Positions 29,431-39,537 of a DNA stretch of 44,084 nucleotides are shown here, piece after piece. Position numbers and translations under genes: made by a program. The DNA is from Acholeplasmataceae bacterium UBA2284. Lineage in GTDB: Bacteria; Bacillota_I; Bacilli_A; Acholeplasmatales; Acholeplasmataceae. The stretch lies in assembly GCA_002345705.1 (NCBI GenBank), contig DDWO01000022.1, positions 9,978 through 54,061 of the forward strand, written 5' to 3'. How positions within the stretch are numbered: position 1 is the first letter of the stretch; every line of letters begins with the position of its first letter. The notes under the pieces are model-generated. The model was given only the letters and a program-made list of their open reading frames with translations. It had not been told where the DNA came from and made no database searches.

Positions 29431-31551
29431 ATGATAAAGTTAGATCAGATAACCAAGTACTACAAGTCGAATGATTTAATCGCTGTAGGGATTAGAAAAA
29501 TCAATTTAGAATTTAAAATTGGTGAGTTTGTAGCAATAACAGGTGAAAGTGGCTCAGGAAAATCTACACTCTTAAATATTTTAAGTGGACTAGATACCTT
29601 CGAGGAAGGTGAATTTTTTCTCTATGGAAAACCAACATCACATTATACGGTTGCTGAATGGGAAAGCTATCGAGCTCAGTATGTAGGATTTGTTTTTCAA
29701 AACTACAATATTATTGATTCCTATACCGTTTATCAAAACGTTCTTTTAGCATTGGAATTTCAAGGCTATGATAAAGAAACAAGAACTGAACGCGCACTTG
29801 AGCTAATCGAAAAGGTTGGTTTAACAAGTCGCTTACATCATCGTGCAAGTAAGCTATCTGGTGGTGAAAAACAAAGAACAGTTATTGCTAGAGCGTTAGC
29901 TAAGGATTGTCCAGCTATTTTATGTGATGAACCAACAGGTAATCTAGATAGTAAGACATCAGAAGACATATTGAAGCTTTTATATGAAATAAGCCAGGAT
30001 AAACTCGTGATTATCGTGACACACAACTATGAAGAAGTTGAAAAATATGTCACAAGAAGAATTAAGATGAGTGATGGTGAAATTATCGAGGATATTGATT
30101 TAGAGCCAAAGCAAGTACTTATTGAAGAACAATTAGAAACAAAAATAAAACAAGTCTATTTTTGGACTTCTGTCGGTATTGCGTTACGCAATATTTTTGC
30201 AACCCCAAAACGCTTTGTCTTCTTTATGCTATTACAATTTGTATTTGTCTTTTTAGTCTTTTTGATTTATGGAACCGTATCGTCTCTTGCCTATCAAAAT
30301 CAGATTACACCACAGCCCATTAGAGCAAGTGAACATCAGCTCGTTATTCAAAAATTGAATAATGAACCATTCACTCAAGATGAAATTGATTCCTTTAAAA
30401 CTAAAAAATACGTCCAAGCAGTCAATGATTATGAATCGATTAGTACCCTATTCTCAGTCATTGATCGAGAGCCTATATTTTCAGAAAGAATGGAAGTTCT
30501 AAAGCGTAGTGATCTATCTAAGGGCAGATTCCCGCTCAATGAATCTGAGGTCGTTATTTCAGCTGATTTAGTCATTTTCCTCGGTGTTGATATCAACCAA
30601 CCAGTTACATTAAAAACATCTAATAACGAAGAATTTGTGTATCAAATCGTTGGAATTACATCCAAGGTAAGTGGTGCTGTTTACTTTCATCCAGATTTCT
30701 TTAGTAATAAGGAAATGATATTTAAATCGATTGTGCAAACTGTAGGTTTAACCTTAACTGATTATGTGAACTCAAATGTTTTAGTTACGAACTATCGCAT
30801 GGTTTATAAAAATCCAGACTTATTAGAAGGTAAAGCTTTTGCTACAGTATACTACGAGCTACCAGGACAAAGACCTTCACCAATCATAATGGAAACAGGC
30901 TATGGACTCGAACTCAATGTATCCCTAGAAACAACCTATGCCTACACTGAAAGAGAGAGAACATTGTTTGTCAATAGCGACACCTATGATGAATTTGTAG
31001 AGCATTTTACAGATCCTGAGTATCGTTATAAAATTGTTTTAAACGTATATGATCAATATGATGGAACTAGATTGATGAAGCTTATTGATCAAAATGAATA
31101 TATCGTATACTACAATATACTCACACCAAATTCTGGTGCATCATCCTTTGGTATTATACTCAAAGTAGCATCTTACCTTTCCATCTTGTTTGTTGCTATG
31201 TTTATGTTCACACTGCTTAGATTTGTGTTTAAAAATATGGTTGCTACAAGACGTAAGGATTTTGCCATTTTTAGATCCGTTGGAGCAAATCAAAAGTTTC
31301 TATCCTTTCTTGTCGTACTAGAGCAAGTCATACAAATCATCATAGGCACTGCAATTACATTTATCATTGTATTGATTTTAGTACTTGTTAGCGATAAGGT
31401 TGAAGCGATCATGAAGTTTATATCTATCCTAGATATATTCGTTGTATTCTTAATCTTCAGCTTTATGACGATAAGAACACCAGTCAAATTTAATCAAATG
31501 ATTTTCGAGATATCAGTCATTGATACCTTGAGAAGCAGTACGGAGGTGTAG
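29431..31551 (+). CDS. ABC ATPase-permease fusion, type A, copy 1 (MacB/FtsX-like)
   Basis: A 706-residue half-transporter. The N-terminal ATPase domain (about 1-225) has Walker A GESGSGKS (38-45), signature LSGGE (142-146) and Walker B AILCDEP (162-168), all intact. One helix (about 255-280) is followed by a large extracytoplasmic domain and three helices at the C-terminus (about 572-690), the FtsX/MacB layout. Such mechanotransmission exporters move peptides, antibiotics or lipoproteins, or activate cell-surface enzymes. It pairs with the next gene (three bases between), probably as a heterodimer. Substrate unknown. Confidence 0.9.
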   Translation: MIKLDQITKYYKSNDLIAVGIRKINLEFKIGEFVAITGESGSGKSTLLNILSGLDTFEEGEFFLYGKPTSHYTVAEWESYRAQYVGFVFQNYNIIDSYTVYQNVLLALEFQGYDKETRTERALELIEKVGLTSRLHHRASKLSGGEKQRTVIARALAKDCPAILCDEPTGNLDSKTSEDILKLLYEISQDKLVIIVTHNYEEVEKYVTRRIKMSDGEIIEDIDLEPKQVLIEEQLETKIKQVYFWTSVGIALRNIFATPKRFVFFMLLQFVFVFLVFLIYGTVSSLAYQNQITPQPIRASEHQLVIQKLNNEPFTQDEIDSFKTKKYVQAVNDYESISTLFSVIDREPIFSERMEVLKRSDLSKGRFPLNESEVVISADLVIFLGVDINQPVTLKTSNNEEFVYQIVGITSKVSGAVYFHPDFFSNKEMIFKSIVQTVGLTLTDYVNSNVLVTNYRMVYKNPDLLEGKAFATVYYELPGQRPSPIIMETGYGLELNVSLETTYAYTERERTLFVNSDTYDEFVEHFTDPEYRYKIVLNVYDQYDGTRLMKLIDQNEYIVYYNILTPNSGASSFGIILKVASYLSILFVAMFMFTLLRFVFKNMVATRRKDFAIFRSVGANQKFLSFLVVLEQVIQIIIGTAITFIIVLILVLVSDKVEAIMKFISILDIFVVFLIFSFMTIRTPVKFNQMIFEISVIDTLRSSTEV

Positions 31552-31554
31552 ATG

Positions 31555-34014
31555 ATGATTAAAGTCAACCATTTAAACAAATCCTTCGGGAATAATAATC
31601 GAATTAAAGTCATTAAGGATTTATCAATCGACTTCCCTGAAAAAGGGTTGGTTGTTTTGCTTGGCCATTCTGGTTCTGGTAAAACAACGTTTTTAAACAT
31701 TCTTGGAGGCTTAGAAACTGCAGATGAAGGAAGCATTGAAATGTTTGAAAAAAACATCAAGCTTACATCTGAAAAGGCTTGGGGAAATGTAAGAAGTAAG
31801 GATATCGGTTATGTCTTTCAGAACTATCATTTAATTCCTAAATTAACTGTTTATGAAAATGTTGCTATGTCATTGCGTATTCTTGGATATCAGGATGAAA
31901 AGGAAATTGAGAAACGTGTATTTTATACACTGGATGCAGTAGGCATGCTTAATTTCAGAGGAAGACTTTCAACACAGCTATCTGGTGGACAGCAGCAAAG
32001 AGTTGCTATCGCTAGAGCAATCGTTAAAAATCCAAAGGTTATTTTAGCAGATGAGCCTACCGGAAACCTAGATTCTAAAAACACGTATGAAGTGATGAAT
32101 ATTATTCAAAAAATAGCAGAGGATAAGCTCGTTATATTAGTTTCACATGAAAAACACTTGGTTAAGCATTATGCAGATCGCATAATTGAAGTTAAAGACG
32201 GAATCATCATTAATGATTATATAAATGAAAAGACAAACTACACATTTGTTGATGATAACACCATCTATCTAAAGGATTTAAATGATGATGCGACGATTAA
32301 AGAAAATAAATGGAATGTTGAGCTTTTTAGTGATGATGATGAACCCAAGGTTCCCTATAAAATCACGATGATTGTAAGAAATAAAACACTTTATCTTGAT
32401 GTCAGTGGATCGATTAAAAACTACAAGATTCTAAATCAGGATCGGACGATTCAGCTCAATAAGGAACAGATGTCCAGTGATGTAAAAATGAACCATAAGG
32501 GCTCAGAATTTGATTTATCGATTCTATCTCATGATGAGAATAGAAAGCGTAATCGATCTTTTCTTTCCCTAGGAAAGGCTGTTAAAGATTCATTTTTATC
32601 ACTCTTTAATCTATCTAAGAAATCAAGAATGATGTTTTTCGTTTTCGCCTTGATGGGCTTTGTTATTGCAGTAGGTATTCCATTTTTAATGAATGTAAAA
32701 TCAGATCGCGTCATGTATGTAAGTGATCAAGAAAACCTAATCAATGTTAGATATATTGCATCAAGTGGTGCTAACTATCGTCTATTGCAGGCGGTTAAGG
32801 AAGCAGGAGATGATTCCTTTTATATCAATATTTATAAGCGATCAACAATTTTATTTAATTCACCCAATTTACTTGGTGAAAACACAGTATATATCCATGC
32901 AGATTTAGGTATTCATGATCATCTAGCAAGTAACCACTTGCTGTATGGTAGATTACCAGAAAATAAGTATGAGATTGCAATCGATTATAGCTTAATACTA
33001 GAGGATTATACACAAAGCATCAGTCAGCTAAAAACTGCAGGTATTTGGGATTACGAAATGATTATTGGTAGAGAAGTGGTTAATCTATATTTACCAGAGC
33101 GACCATTTGTTATAACTGCTGTAGTCAATAGTGGTGCTAAAAGAGTCTATGCAGCTAGAGAAGCTATGGTATTCTTAGGCACCAATGATGATCGAAGAAT
33201 GCTTTCCTATGAAATGTTTGTCGATGATCCAGATTTTACATACACAGGTAGATTACCACGTGATTATGATTCTAACTTAGGTCGATATGAAGTAATGATT
33301 CCAAAGGAATTCTTAAGCTTTTATACAGATTTAGAGGATTGGGATTTCGAAAGTGGTGAACCCTATCAGGTTGATTATCAGGTTTATGCTTCTGGATATT
33401 ATGAATATTTAGGAGAAAAGAATTTCTCACAAACTATCTTATTACCATCTGAGGATCTTTCATTAAGACTTTTCCAGTACACAACAAATCAAAGAAATGT
33501 TACCATTTCATCTAGAAATCCAGAGAGAACAATGATTGCTATCGATGCATTATTTTCAACCGCACAAATTGATTGGCCGTATCAAATTGCAGCGAATGAA
33601 GGAAAAGTATTTCTACTAGGACTTCAATCGTTTATTATTCTTGGTATTTTATTAGTTATTTTATCGATAGCATGTGTTTACTTTATGCTTAAGGCTTCAA
33701 TGACATCGAAGATCTATGAAATTAGCGTTTACCGAGCATTAGGTGTTAAGAAATTTGATATCGTTAAGCAATATCTTGTCGAGATATTGATGACAATGAC
33801 ATTCTCAAGTTTAGCTCTCTACTTAATCGCAACACTCTTAATTAAAGAGATTCAAAACGTATTAATAGGAAGTGCAAATTATTTCTTAGTATCCTTCGAA
33901 GGAGTCCTAATTGGAGTCGTAATTATTTATTCAATAGGTCTTGTTGGTCTAATACCTATATCGAGGTTATTATCCAAATCACCAGCACAAATACTTTCCG
34001 ATTACGATATTTAG
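31555..34014 (+). CDS. ABC ATPase-permease fusion, type B, copy 1 (MacB/FtsX-like)
   Basis: An 819-residue partner of the preceding gene. The ATPase domain has Walker A GHSGSGKT, signature LSGGQQQR and Walker B ILADEP. A charged linker domain (about 215-335) not present in type A is followed by one helix (about 358-378), a large external domain and three C-terminal helices. The signature LSGGQ differs from the LSGGE of type A, consistent with a heterodimer of two kinds of half-transporter. Of two adjacent ATGs I prefer 31555, which has eight-base spacing from GGAGG, as in copy 2. It ends at a strong terminator. Confidence 0.9.
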   Translation: MIKVNHLNKSFGNNNRIKVIKDLSIDFPEKGLVVLLGHSGSGKTTFLNILGGLETADEGSIEMFEKNIKLTSEKAWGNVRSKDIGYVFQNYHLIPKLTVYENVAMSLRILGYQDEKEIEKRVFYTLDAVGMLNFRGRLSTQLSGGQQQRVAIARAIVKNPKVILADEPTGNLDSKNTYEVMNIIQKIAEDKLVILVSHEKHLVKHYADRIIEVKDGIIINDYINEKTNYTFVDDNTIYLKDLNDDATIKENKWNVELFSDDDEPKVPYKITMIVRNKTLYLDVSGSIKNYKILNQDRTIQLNKEQMSSDVKMNHKGSEFDLSILSHDENRKRNRSFLSLGKAVKDSFLSLFNLSKKSRMMFFVFALMGFVIAVGIPFLMNVKSDRVMYVSDQENLINVRYIASSGANYRLLQAVKEAGDDSFYINIYKRSTILFNSPNLLGENTVYIHADLGIHDHLASNHLLYGRLPENKYEIAIDYSLILEDYTQSISQLKTAGIWDYEMIIGREVVNLYLPERPFVITAVVNSGAKRVYAAREAMVFLGTNDDRRMLSYEMFVDDPDFTYTGRLPRDYDSNLGRYEVMIPKEFLSFYTDLEDWDFESGEPYQVDYQVYASGYYEYLGEKNFSQTILLPSEDLSLRLFQYTTNQRNVTISSRNPERTMIAIDALFSTAQIDWPYQIAANEGKVFLLGLQSFIILGILLVILSIACVYFMLKASMTSKIYEISVYRALGVKKFDIVKQYLVEILMTMTFSSLALYLIATLLIKEIQNVLIGSANYFLVSFEGVLIGVVIIYSIGLVGLIPISRLLSKSPAQILSDYDI

Positions 34015-34027
34015 ATCCTATTCATTC

Positions 34028-34057
34028 AAGGTTTAGCTTAAAAAGCTAGACCTTTTT
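34028..34057 (+). terminator. Terminator between the two ABC pairs
   Basis: A twelve-pair stem (34028-34039 with 34043-34054, one wobble) followed by TTTAATTATT. The two pairs are separate transcripts. Confidence 0.9.
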
Positions 34058-34087
34058 AATTATTTCACTAATCCAACTCGAAAGAAA

Positions 34088-34117
34088 TGAACAAATCTAA
34101 TCAAAAAAAGGTATAAT
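34088..34117 (+). promoter_or_regulatory. Promoter for the second ABC pair
   Basis: TATAAT at 34112-34117; TGAACA at 34088-34093, spacer 18, is a modest -35. Confidence 0.6.
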
Positions 34118-34145
34118 TAATATTACAAGAGATGGATGTGATGTC

Positions 34146-36263
34146 ATGATTAGGCTAGAACAAGTATCAAAGTACTACAAATCCAACGCACTTGTTGCAG
34201 TTGGAATGAGAAAAGTGAATTTGGAATTTAAAATTGGAGAATTTGTTGCGATTACAGGTGAAAGTGGATCTGGTAAGTCAACACTTCTCAATATATTATC
34301 TGGACTTGATACCTTTGAAGAGGGTGAATTTTTTCTATTTAATGAGCCAACATCTCATTATACAATTGCACAATGGGAAGCATACCGTGCTGCCTATGTT
34401 GGGTTTGTTTTTCAAAATTATAATATTATTGAATCCTATACAGTTTTGCAAAACGTTTTAATGTCTCTTGAATTTCAAGGCTATGAAGAGGATAAAAGAA
34501 AAGAAAGAGCACTAGAAATAATTGACCGAGTTGGGCTATCACATCGAATCCATCATAAGGCTAGCAAATTATCAGGTGGTGAAAAGCAAAGAACTGTTAT
34601 TGCTCGTGCACTTGCCAAGGATTGTCCTGCTATACTTTGTGACGAACCAACAGGTAACCTAGATTCAAAAACTGGTGAAGAAATCATAAAGCTCCTTCAT
34701 GAAATATCAACAGATAAGCTAGTAGTTATGGTTACCCACCACTTTGCTGAAGTTGAGAAATATGCAACTAGAAGAATCAAAATGAGTGATGGTGAAGTCA
34801 TTGAGGATATCAAGCTTTTACCAAAGGATATTAAAAGCGAAGCTAAGCCAGTTGAACAAAAGCGAATTGATTTTAAAACAACGACTGGAATTGCAATAAG
34901 AAACCTATTTGCAGCACCTAAAAAATTTATATTTATGCTATTATTACAAGTTATTTTTGTATTTTTAGCATTTATGATTTATGGTACTACCAATAGTCTA
35001 TTTCATCAAAATAGTCTACTTCCTGATTCTATTGAAGCGAGTGAGCATCAATTAATTATTCAAAGACTAGATCAAAAAGCATTGACTGATGAAGAAATTT
35101 TAATGTTTAGAAATAATAGATATGTAAAAGAAGTCAATGAATATGAAACAATCACTTCATTGTTTGTATCGATTGGTCGAACAAGAATTTTTACAGAACG
35201 CACTGCAGTCCTAAAGGAAAGTGATATTTTAGAGGGAAGATTCCCTGAAAATATCAACGAAGTCATGATTTCTGAGGATTTAGAAATATATCTAAATGCA
35301 GAAATTGGTCAAACATTAACCCTAAGAACGATAGGCTTTGAGCCATTTCAGTTTACACTTGTCGGCATTTCAAGTCGAGTGAGTAAATCAGTATATTTTC
35401 ATGATGATTTCTTTGTTAACTCAGATTTTATTTTCAAATCTATTGTTAATAAAGTTACCATGCAATTATTAGATACCTTTGAATCTGAAAATAGAGTAAA
35501 CCTCTATAGAAATTATATTGTTGATAGTAACCTTGATTCAGGAAATGTAGTTGCCTATATCAATTACCCAGGAATGGGTAGTAGAGCAACTATATTAAAA
35601 ATGGTCACAGGATATGAACAAGAAAAAGAAATCAATGTGACTGCTAGCTTTATTTTTTCTGAATCCTCTATGGACATTTTCCTAAGTGAAGATCTCTATG
35701 ATCAAATGGTAGAAGAATTCACTTCACTCGATTACAGGTATCGAATTGTCTTAAATGTGTATGACAGATATGATGGAACAAGATTAAAAAACTCTATTGA
35801 TCAAAGTCAATATATTGTTTACTATGAAGCACTTACTCAAAATCAAGACTATTCTTCATTTGGATATGTACTCACTGTAGGCTCATATTTAATGATTTTC
35901 TTCGTTGGTCTATTGATGCTGATGCTACTACGAGTGGTCTTTAAGAATATGGTCGCTACAAGAAGAAAGGATTTTGCTATCTATCGTTCAATTGGAGCTA
36001 GCAAACGTTTTTTAGGTCGTCTCATCTTCCTTGAGCAGTCACTTCAAATTATTATAGGTTCAATTTTAACTTTATTATTTGGCTTAATCCTAGTTCTATT
36101 CGTACCAACTGTACAAAATAGTTTAAGATACATTGAAACCATCGATATTCTTGTCGTCTTCTTTGTATTTTCCTATATGACCATCATTACACCAATCAAG
36201 TTCAATCAAAGTATTTATGAAATATCTGTGATTGAAACATTGAGCAAAAGTGCGGAGGTGTAG
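34146..36263 (+). CDS. ABC ATPase-permease fusion, type A, copy 2
   Basis: A 705-residue paralogue of the gene at 29431, colinear over its whole length. The ATPase domain is nearly identical around Walker A, the LSGGE signature and CDEPTGNLDSKT. The external domain has diverged most, the expected pattern if the two transporters handle different substrates. Catalytic motifs are intact, so it is not a decaying copy. The stop is three bases before the type B partner. Confidence 0.9.
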   Translation: MIRLEQVSKYYKSNALVAVGMRKVNLEFKIGEFVAITGESGSGKSTLLNILSGLDTFEEGEFFLFNEPTSHYTIAQWEAYRAAYVGFVFQNYNIIESYTVLQNVLMSLEFQGYEEDKRKERALEIIDRVGLSHRIHHKASKLSGGEKQRTVIARALAKDCPAILCDEPTGNLDSKTGEEIIKLLHEISTDKLVVMVTHHFAEVEKYATRRIKMSDGEVIEDIKLLPKDIKSEAKPVEQKRIDFKTTTGIAIRNLFAAPKKFIFMLLLQVIFVFLAFMIYGTTNSLFHQNSLLPDSIEASEHQLIIQRLDQKALTDEEILMFRNNRYVKEVNEYETITSLFVSIGRTRIFTERTAVLKESDILEGRFPENINEVMISEDLEIYLNAEIGQTLTLRTIGFEPFQFTLVGISSRVSKSVYFHDDFFVNSDFIFKSIVNKVTMQLLDTFESENRVNLYRNYIVDSNLDSGNVVAYINYPGMGSRATILKMVTGYEQEKEINVTASFIFSESSMDIFLSEDLYDQMVEEFTSLDYRYRIVLNVYDRYDGTRLKNSIDQSQYIVYYEALTQNQDYSSFGYVLTVGSYLMIFFVGLLMLMLLRVVFKNMVATRRKDFAIYRSIGASKRFLGRLIFLEQSLQIIIGSILTLLFGLILVLFVPTVQNSLRYIETIDILVVFFVFSYMTIITPIKFNQSIYEISVIETLSKSAEV

Positions 36264-36266
36264 CAG

Positions 36267-38723
36267 ATGATATCAATTAAAAACTTATATAAAAGCTTTG
36301 GCATTAACAATAAAATCAATGTTTTAAAGGATGTTACAGTTGATTTCCCTAACAAGGGATTGATTGTTCTTTTAGGTCAATCTGGTTCAGGAAAAACCAC
36401 ATTCTTAAACATTATGGGTGGACTAGAGAAAGCAAGTGCTGGAGATATTATCATTGATGACAAAATCATCAAGAGCGGAAGCAGTCAAACCTGGGATGCA
36501 ATTAGAAACCAAGACATTGGATATATTTTCCAAAACTACAATTTAATTCCTACGCTCACAGTATATGAAAATATCGCATTATCCTTAAGAATCCTTGGAT
36601 TAAAGGATGAAGAAGAAATAGAAAGACGAGTACTCTACACATTAAAGGCTGTTAAGATGCATCATTTTAGAGCGAGATATATTAATCAGCTCTCTGGTGG
36701 ACAGCAGCAAAGAATAGCGATAGCAAGAGCAATAGTTAAAAACCCAAAGGTAATCTTAGCGGATGAACCTACTGGAAACCTAGACACAAGAAACACATTT
36801 GAAATTATGAATATCATCAAAAAGATATCAGAGGAAAAGCTGGTTATCTTAGTTACTCATGAAAAAAATCTTGTCAATCACTATGCAGATCGAATCATAG
36901 AAATCAAAGATGGTAAGATTTTAAACGATTATTTAAACGAAAAGAAATCACATTATGCAATTGACGATCATACGATCTTTTTAAAGGATTTAAAGGAAGA
37001 TCAAAAAATTCAAGATAAAGTATGGAAAATCGATACATATCACGAAGATGAAGAAACAACTAGACCAAATGAAGTCACATTAATTGTAAGAAATGAAACG
37101 CTTTATTTGAATGTTGGATCGACGATTAAAAACGTTAGAATCGTTAATAACGAATCCAATATCACCATTGAAAAAGAGCTCACAAGCGAAGAACAGGAAA
37201 AAATGATAGAGGAAACTAAATTTTCCCTAGTTGAGCTTGAAGGTATAGAGAAAATCACTCACCCTAATGGCTTTTTATCGCTTAAGAAGGCTTTTAAGCA
37301 AGCAATCGAGGGAATGTTCCATTTGACGAAGAAAACCTCTCTAATGCTATCTATATTCTTCTTAATGGGAATGGTAATGGCTTTTGGTATACCATTTATT
37401 AATAACGTGATGTCCAATAGAATGCTATTCACCTCCGATCAAGAAGGCTATATCACTGCAAATGGTGTGATACCAAGTGGAGCGAATTATCGAACCATCA
37501 TGGCGATGAAAGAAGAGGGCGATGATTCATTCTTTATCAATGTATATAAGCCATCACCAATGATTTTTAAAATAGATTCCATCGATGAACTTCAAAGACC
37601 ATTTTTAAATGCTTCTTTAGGCATACACGATCATCTATCGGATACTGATTTGGTACACGGAAGATTACCAGAGAATGCCTATGAAATAGCTGTTGATTTT
37701 TCAATTATTCTTTCCGATTATGCTAGAAACTCATCCACACTTCGAAAAGCAGGCATGTGGACCTATGACCAAGTCATTGGTAGAGAAATTGAAAACATGT
37801 ATATACCAGATCGACCATTTGTCATTACAGGTATCGTCAACACAGGTGCGAGAAGAATATATCTTGCTAGAGAAGCACTTGTCTTCTTTAATTCACATAA
37901 CGGTCATAACATTTTATCCTCTGAAATATTTATTGGAGATGAAAAGTTTATCTTAAATGGCTTTATGCCTGAAGCATTCAACCTAGAAAGAAATGATTAT
38001 GAGGTCTTAGTACCAGAATCCTTAATGTCATCATATCCAGGAATTGAATCATTTGATTTTTCAAATGGAGATCGCTTTGAAATCGATTTTAAGGTTTATG
38101 CTACAGGAACCTACTCCTATGATGATGAAGACTTTGAAGAAACAATGCTGTTGCCAGCAAATGATGTGAGTTATCGTTTATTCCAATATACGATTACCCA
38201 AATCAATATCGCAATCTATTCAGCAAATCCAGCAAAAACAATTGTTAACCTTGAAAACACATTCTCATCAATTCAGATTTCATGGCCATATCAGAATGCT
38301 ATGAATGAAGGTAGAGTATTTTTACTTGGATTAAGAACATTGATGGTTTTAGGCATATTACTTATCATCGTTTCTATAGTGAGTATTTATTTCATGCTTA
38401 AATCTTCATTGGCAGCTCAAATTCAAGAAATTAGTGTTTATAGAGCGCTTGGTGTTAGAAAAATTGACATTATGAAAAAATATATTGCAGAAACTTATGT
38501 AAGACTCACTGCATCATCAGTGATAGGATTTATATTACTTACTATCTTTATTGATCGTATCGATGAAGCACTAGTAGGAGGTTCTTATTATTTCCTAGTT
38601 ACACCAATTGGTGTGATCATTGGTATCGCTGCAATTTACTTTATTGGGTTACTTGGAATGATTCCAATGTTTAGATTGCTAAGAAAATCTCCAGCTACTT
38701 TATTAAACTATTATGATATTTAA
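36267..38723 (+). CDS. ABC ATPase-permease fusion, type B, copy 2
   Basis: An 818-residue paralogue of the gene at 31555 with intact Walker A (GQSGSGKT), LSGGQQQR and ILADEP. The same linker, single helix, external domain and three terminal helices follow. Landmarks such as IGREIENMYIPDRPFVIT match IGREVVNLYLPERPFVIT in copy 1. GGAGG is eight bases before the ATG. It closes the four-gene block and is followed by a terminator. Confidence 0.9.
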   Translation: MISIKNLYKSFGINNKINVLKDVTVDFPNKGLIVLLGQSGSGKTTFLNIMGGLEKASAGDIIIDDKIIKSGSSQTWDAIRNQDIGYIFQNYNLIPTLTVYENIALSLRILGLKDEEEIERRVLYTLKAVKMHHFRARYINQLSGGQQQRIAIARAIVKNPKVILADEPTGNLDTRNTFEIMNIIKKISEEKLVILVTHEKNLVNHYADRIIEIKDGKILNDYLNEKKSHYAIDDHTIFLKDLKEDQKIQDKVWKIDTYHEDEETTRPNEVTLIVRNETLYLNVGSTIKNVRIVNNESNITIEKELTSEEQEKMIEETKFSLVELEGIEKITHPNGFLSLKKAFKQAIEGMFHLTKKTSLMLSIFFLMGMVMAFGIPFINNVMSNRMLFTSDQEGYITANGVIPSGANYRTIMAMKEEGDDSFFINVYKPSPMIFKIDSIDELQRPFLNASLGIHDHLSDTDLVHGRLPENAYEIAVDFSIILSDYARNSSTLRKAGMWTYDQVIGREIENMYIPDRPFVITGIVNTGARRIYLAREALVFFNSHNGHNILSSEIFIGDEKFILNGFMPEAFNLERNDYEVLVPESLMSSYPGIESFDFSNGDRFEIDFKVYATGTYSYDDEDFEETMLLPANDVSYRLFQYTITQINIAIYSANPAKTIVNLENTFSSIQISWPYQNAMNEGRVFLLGLRTLMVLGILLIIVSIVSIYFMLKSSLAAQIQEISVYRALGVRKIDIMKKYIAETYVRLTASSVIGFILLTIFIDRIDEALVGGSYYFLVTPIGVIIGIAAIYFIGLLGMIPMFRLLRKSPATLLNYYDI

Positions 38724-38736
38724 ATTGGATTAACTT

Positions 38737-38788
38737 AAATTGAACTTCAATAAAGTCATCATTTCTTTGGAGTTCAATTTTTCTTTTT
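38737..38788 (+). terminator. Terminator after the ABC block
   Basis: AAATTGAACT (38737-38746) pairs with AGTTCAATTT (38771-38780); an inner AAAG/CTTT pair extends it. It is followed by TTCTTTTT. Confidence 0.88.
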
Positions 38789-38802
38789 GTAGAAATATGT
38801 TA

Positions 38803-38845
38803 AAACAGTTTTACTGTTTAAAAACAAAGGCAAATACGGTATAAT
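38803..38845 (+). promoter_or_regulatory. Promoter for uppS with small dyad
   Basis: TTTAAA (38817-38822) and TATAAT (38840-38845) with a 17-bp spacer. AAACAG (38803-38808) and CTGTTT (38814-38819) form a dyad that overlaps the -35 and could be an operator. Confidence 0.65.
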
Positions 38846-38862
38846 GTATTAAGGTGATATGA

Positions 38863-39537
38863 GTGATAGATAAAAAAATACCATCTCATGTAGCAATCAT
38901 TTTAGATGGTAACGGACGCTGGGCAAAAAAATTAGGACAACCAAGATCATTTGGCCATTATCAAGGTGGACGAAATCTTTTTCGTATTGCTAGAATCGCT
39001 AAAAATTTAGGTATTCAAAAGCTTACTGTCTACGCATTTTCAACTGAAAACTGGAAAAGACCAGAAGATGAAGTTACCTATTTAATGACTAAACCTATTG
39101 AACTTTTCTATGAAAATAGAAATAGAATGAATGAAATCGATTATAAGATAACCTTTGCTGGAAGAAAAGACCGATTTTCAAAGGAACTCTTAGAGGTTAT
39201 GGATATCATAACAAATGAAACAAAAAATCATGTAGGCTTTGAATTATGTGTTGCTGTAGATTATGGTTCTTATGATGAAATCATAACAGCTGTAAACTCT
39301 TCAAAGCTTCCGATTACTAAGGAGTCATTAGAAGAAAAGCTAATGATTAAGGAACCGGTTGATCTTTTAATTCGAACCAGTGGAGAACAAAGATTATCAA
39401 ATTTCTTATTGTGGCAAGCATCCTATGCAGAGTTTTATTTTACTAAAATACATTGGCCAGCATTTAGAGAAAAAGAATTGAAAAAAGCAATAAAAAGTTA
39501 TCAGAAAAGACACCGTCGTTTTGGAGGATTAGCATGA
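38863..39537 (+). CDS. uppS: Isoprenyl (undecaprenyl) diphosphate synthase
   Basis: A cis-prenyltransferase that extends farnesyl diphosphate with IPP to a long-chain carrier lipid. The catalytic Asp15 lies in ILDGNGRWA, followed by the FSTENWKRP motif near 55-63 and the C-terminal RTSGEQRLSNFLLWQ region. 224 residues, slightly short of the 250 usual. Start GTG 38863, six bases after AAGGTG; the ATG four bases earlier is out of frame. In an organism without peptidoglycan the product would serve lipoglycan or other glycan synthesis. The gene overlaps cdsA by four bases. Confidence 0.95.
   Translation: MIDKKIPSHVAIILDGNGRWAKKLGQPRSFGHYQGGRNLFRIARIAKNLGIQKLTVYAFSTENWKRPEDEVTYLMTKPIELFYENRNRMNEIDYKITFAGRKDRFSKELLEVMDIITNETKNHVGFELCVAVDYGSYDEIITAVNSSKLPITKESLEEKLMIKEPVDLLIRTSGEQRLSNFLLWQASYAEFYFTKIHWPAFREKELKKAIKSYQKRHRRFGGLA

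Noticed and set aside
34441..34460. Operator-like AAAACGTTTT
   Set aside because: It falls inside a coding region with no promoter nearby and lacks the GGA flank shared by the spx and gapA sites.
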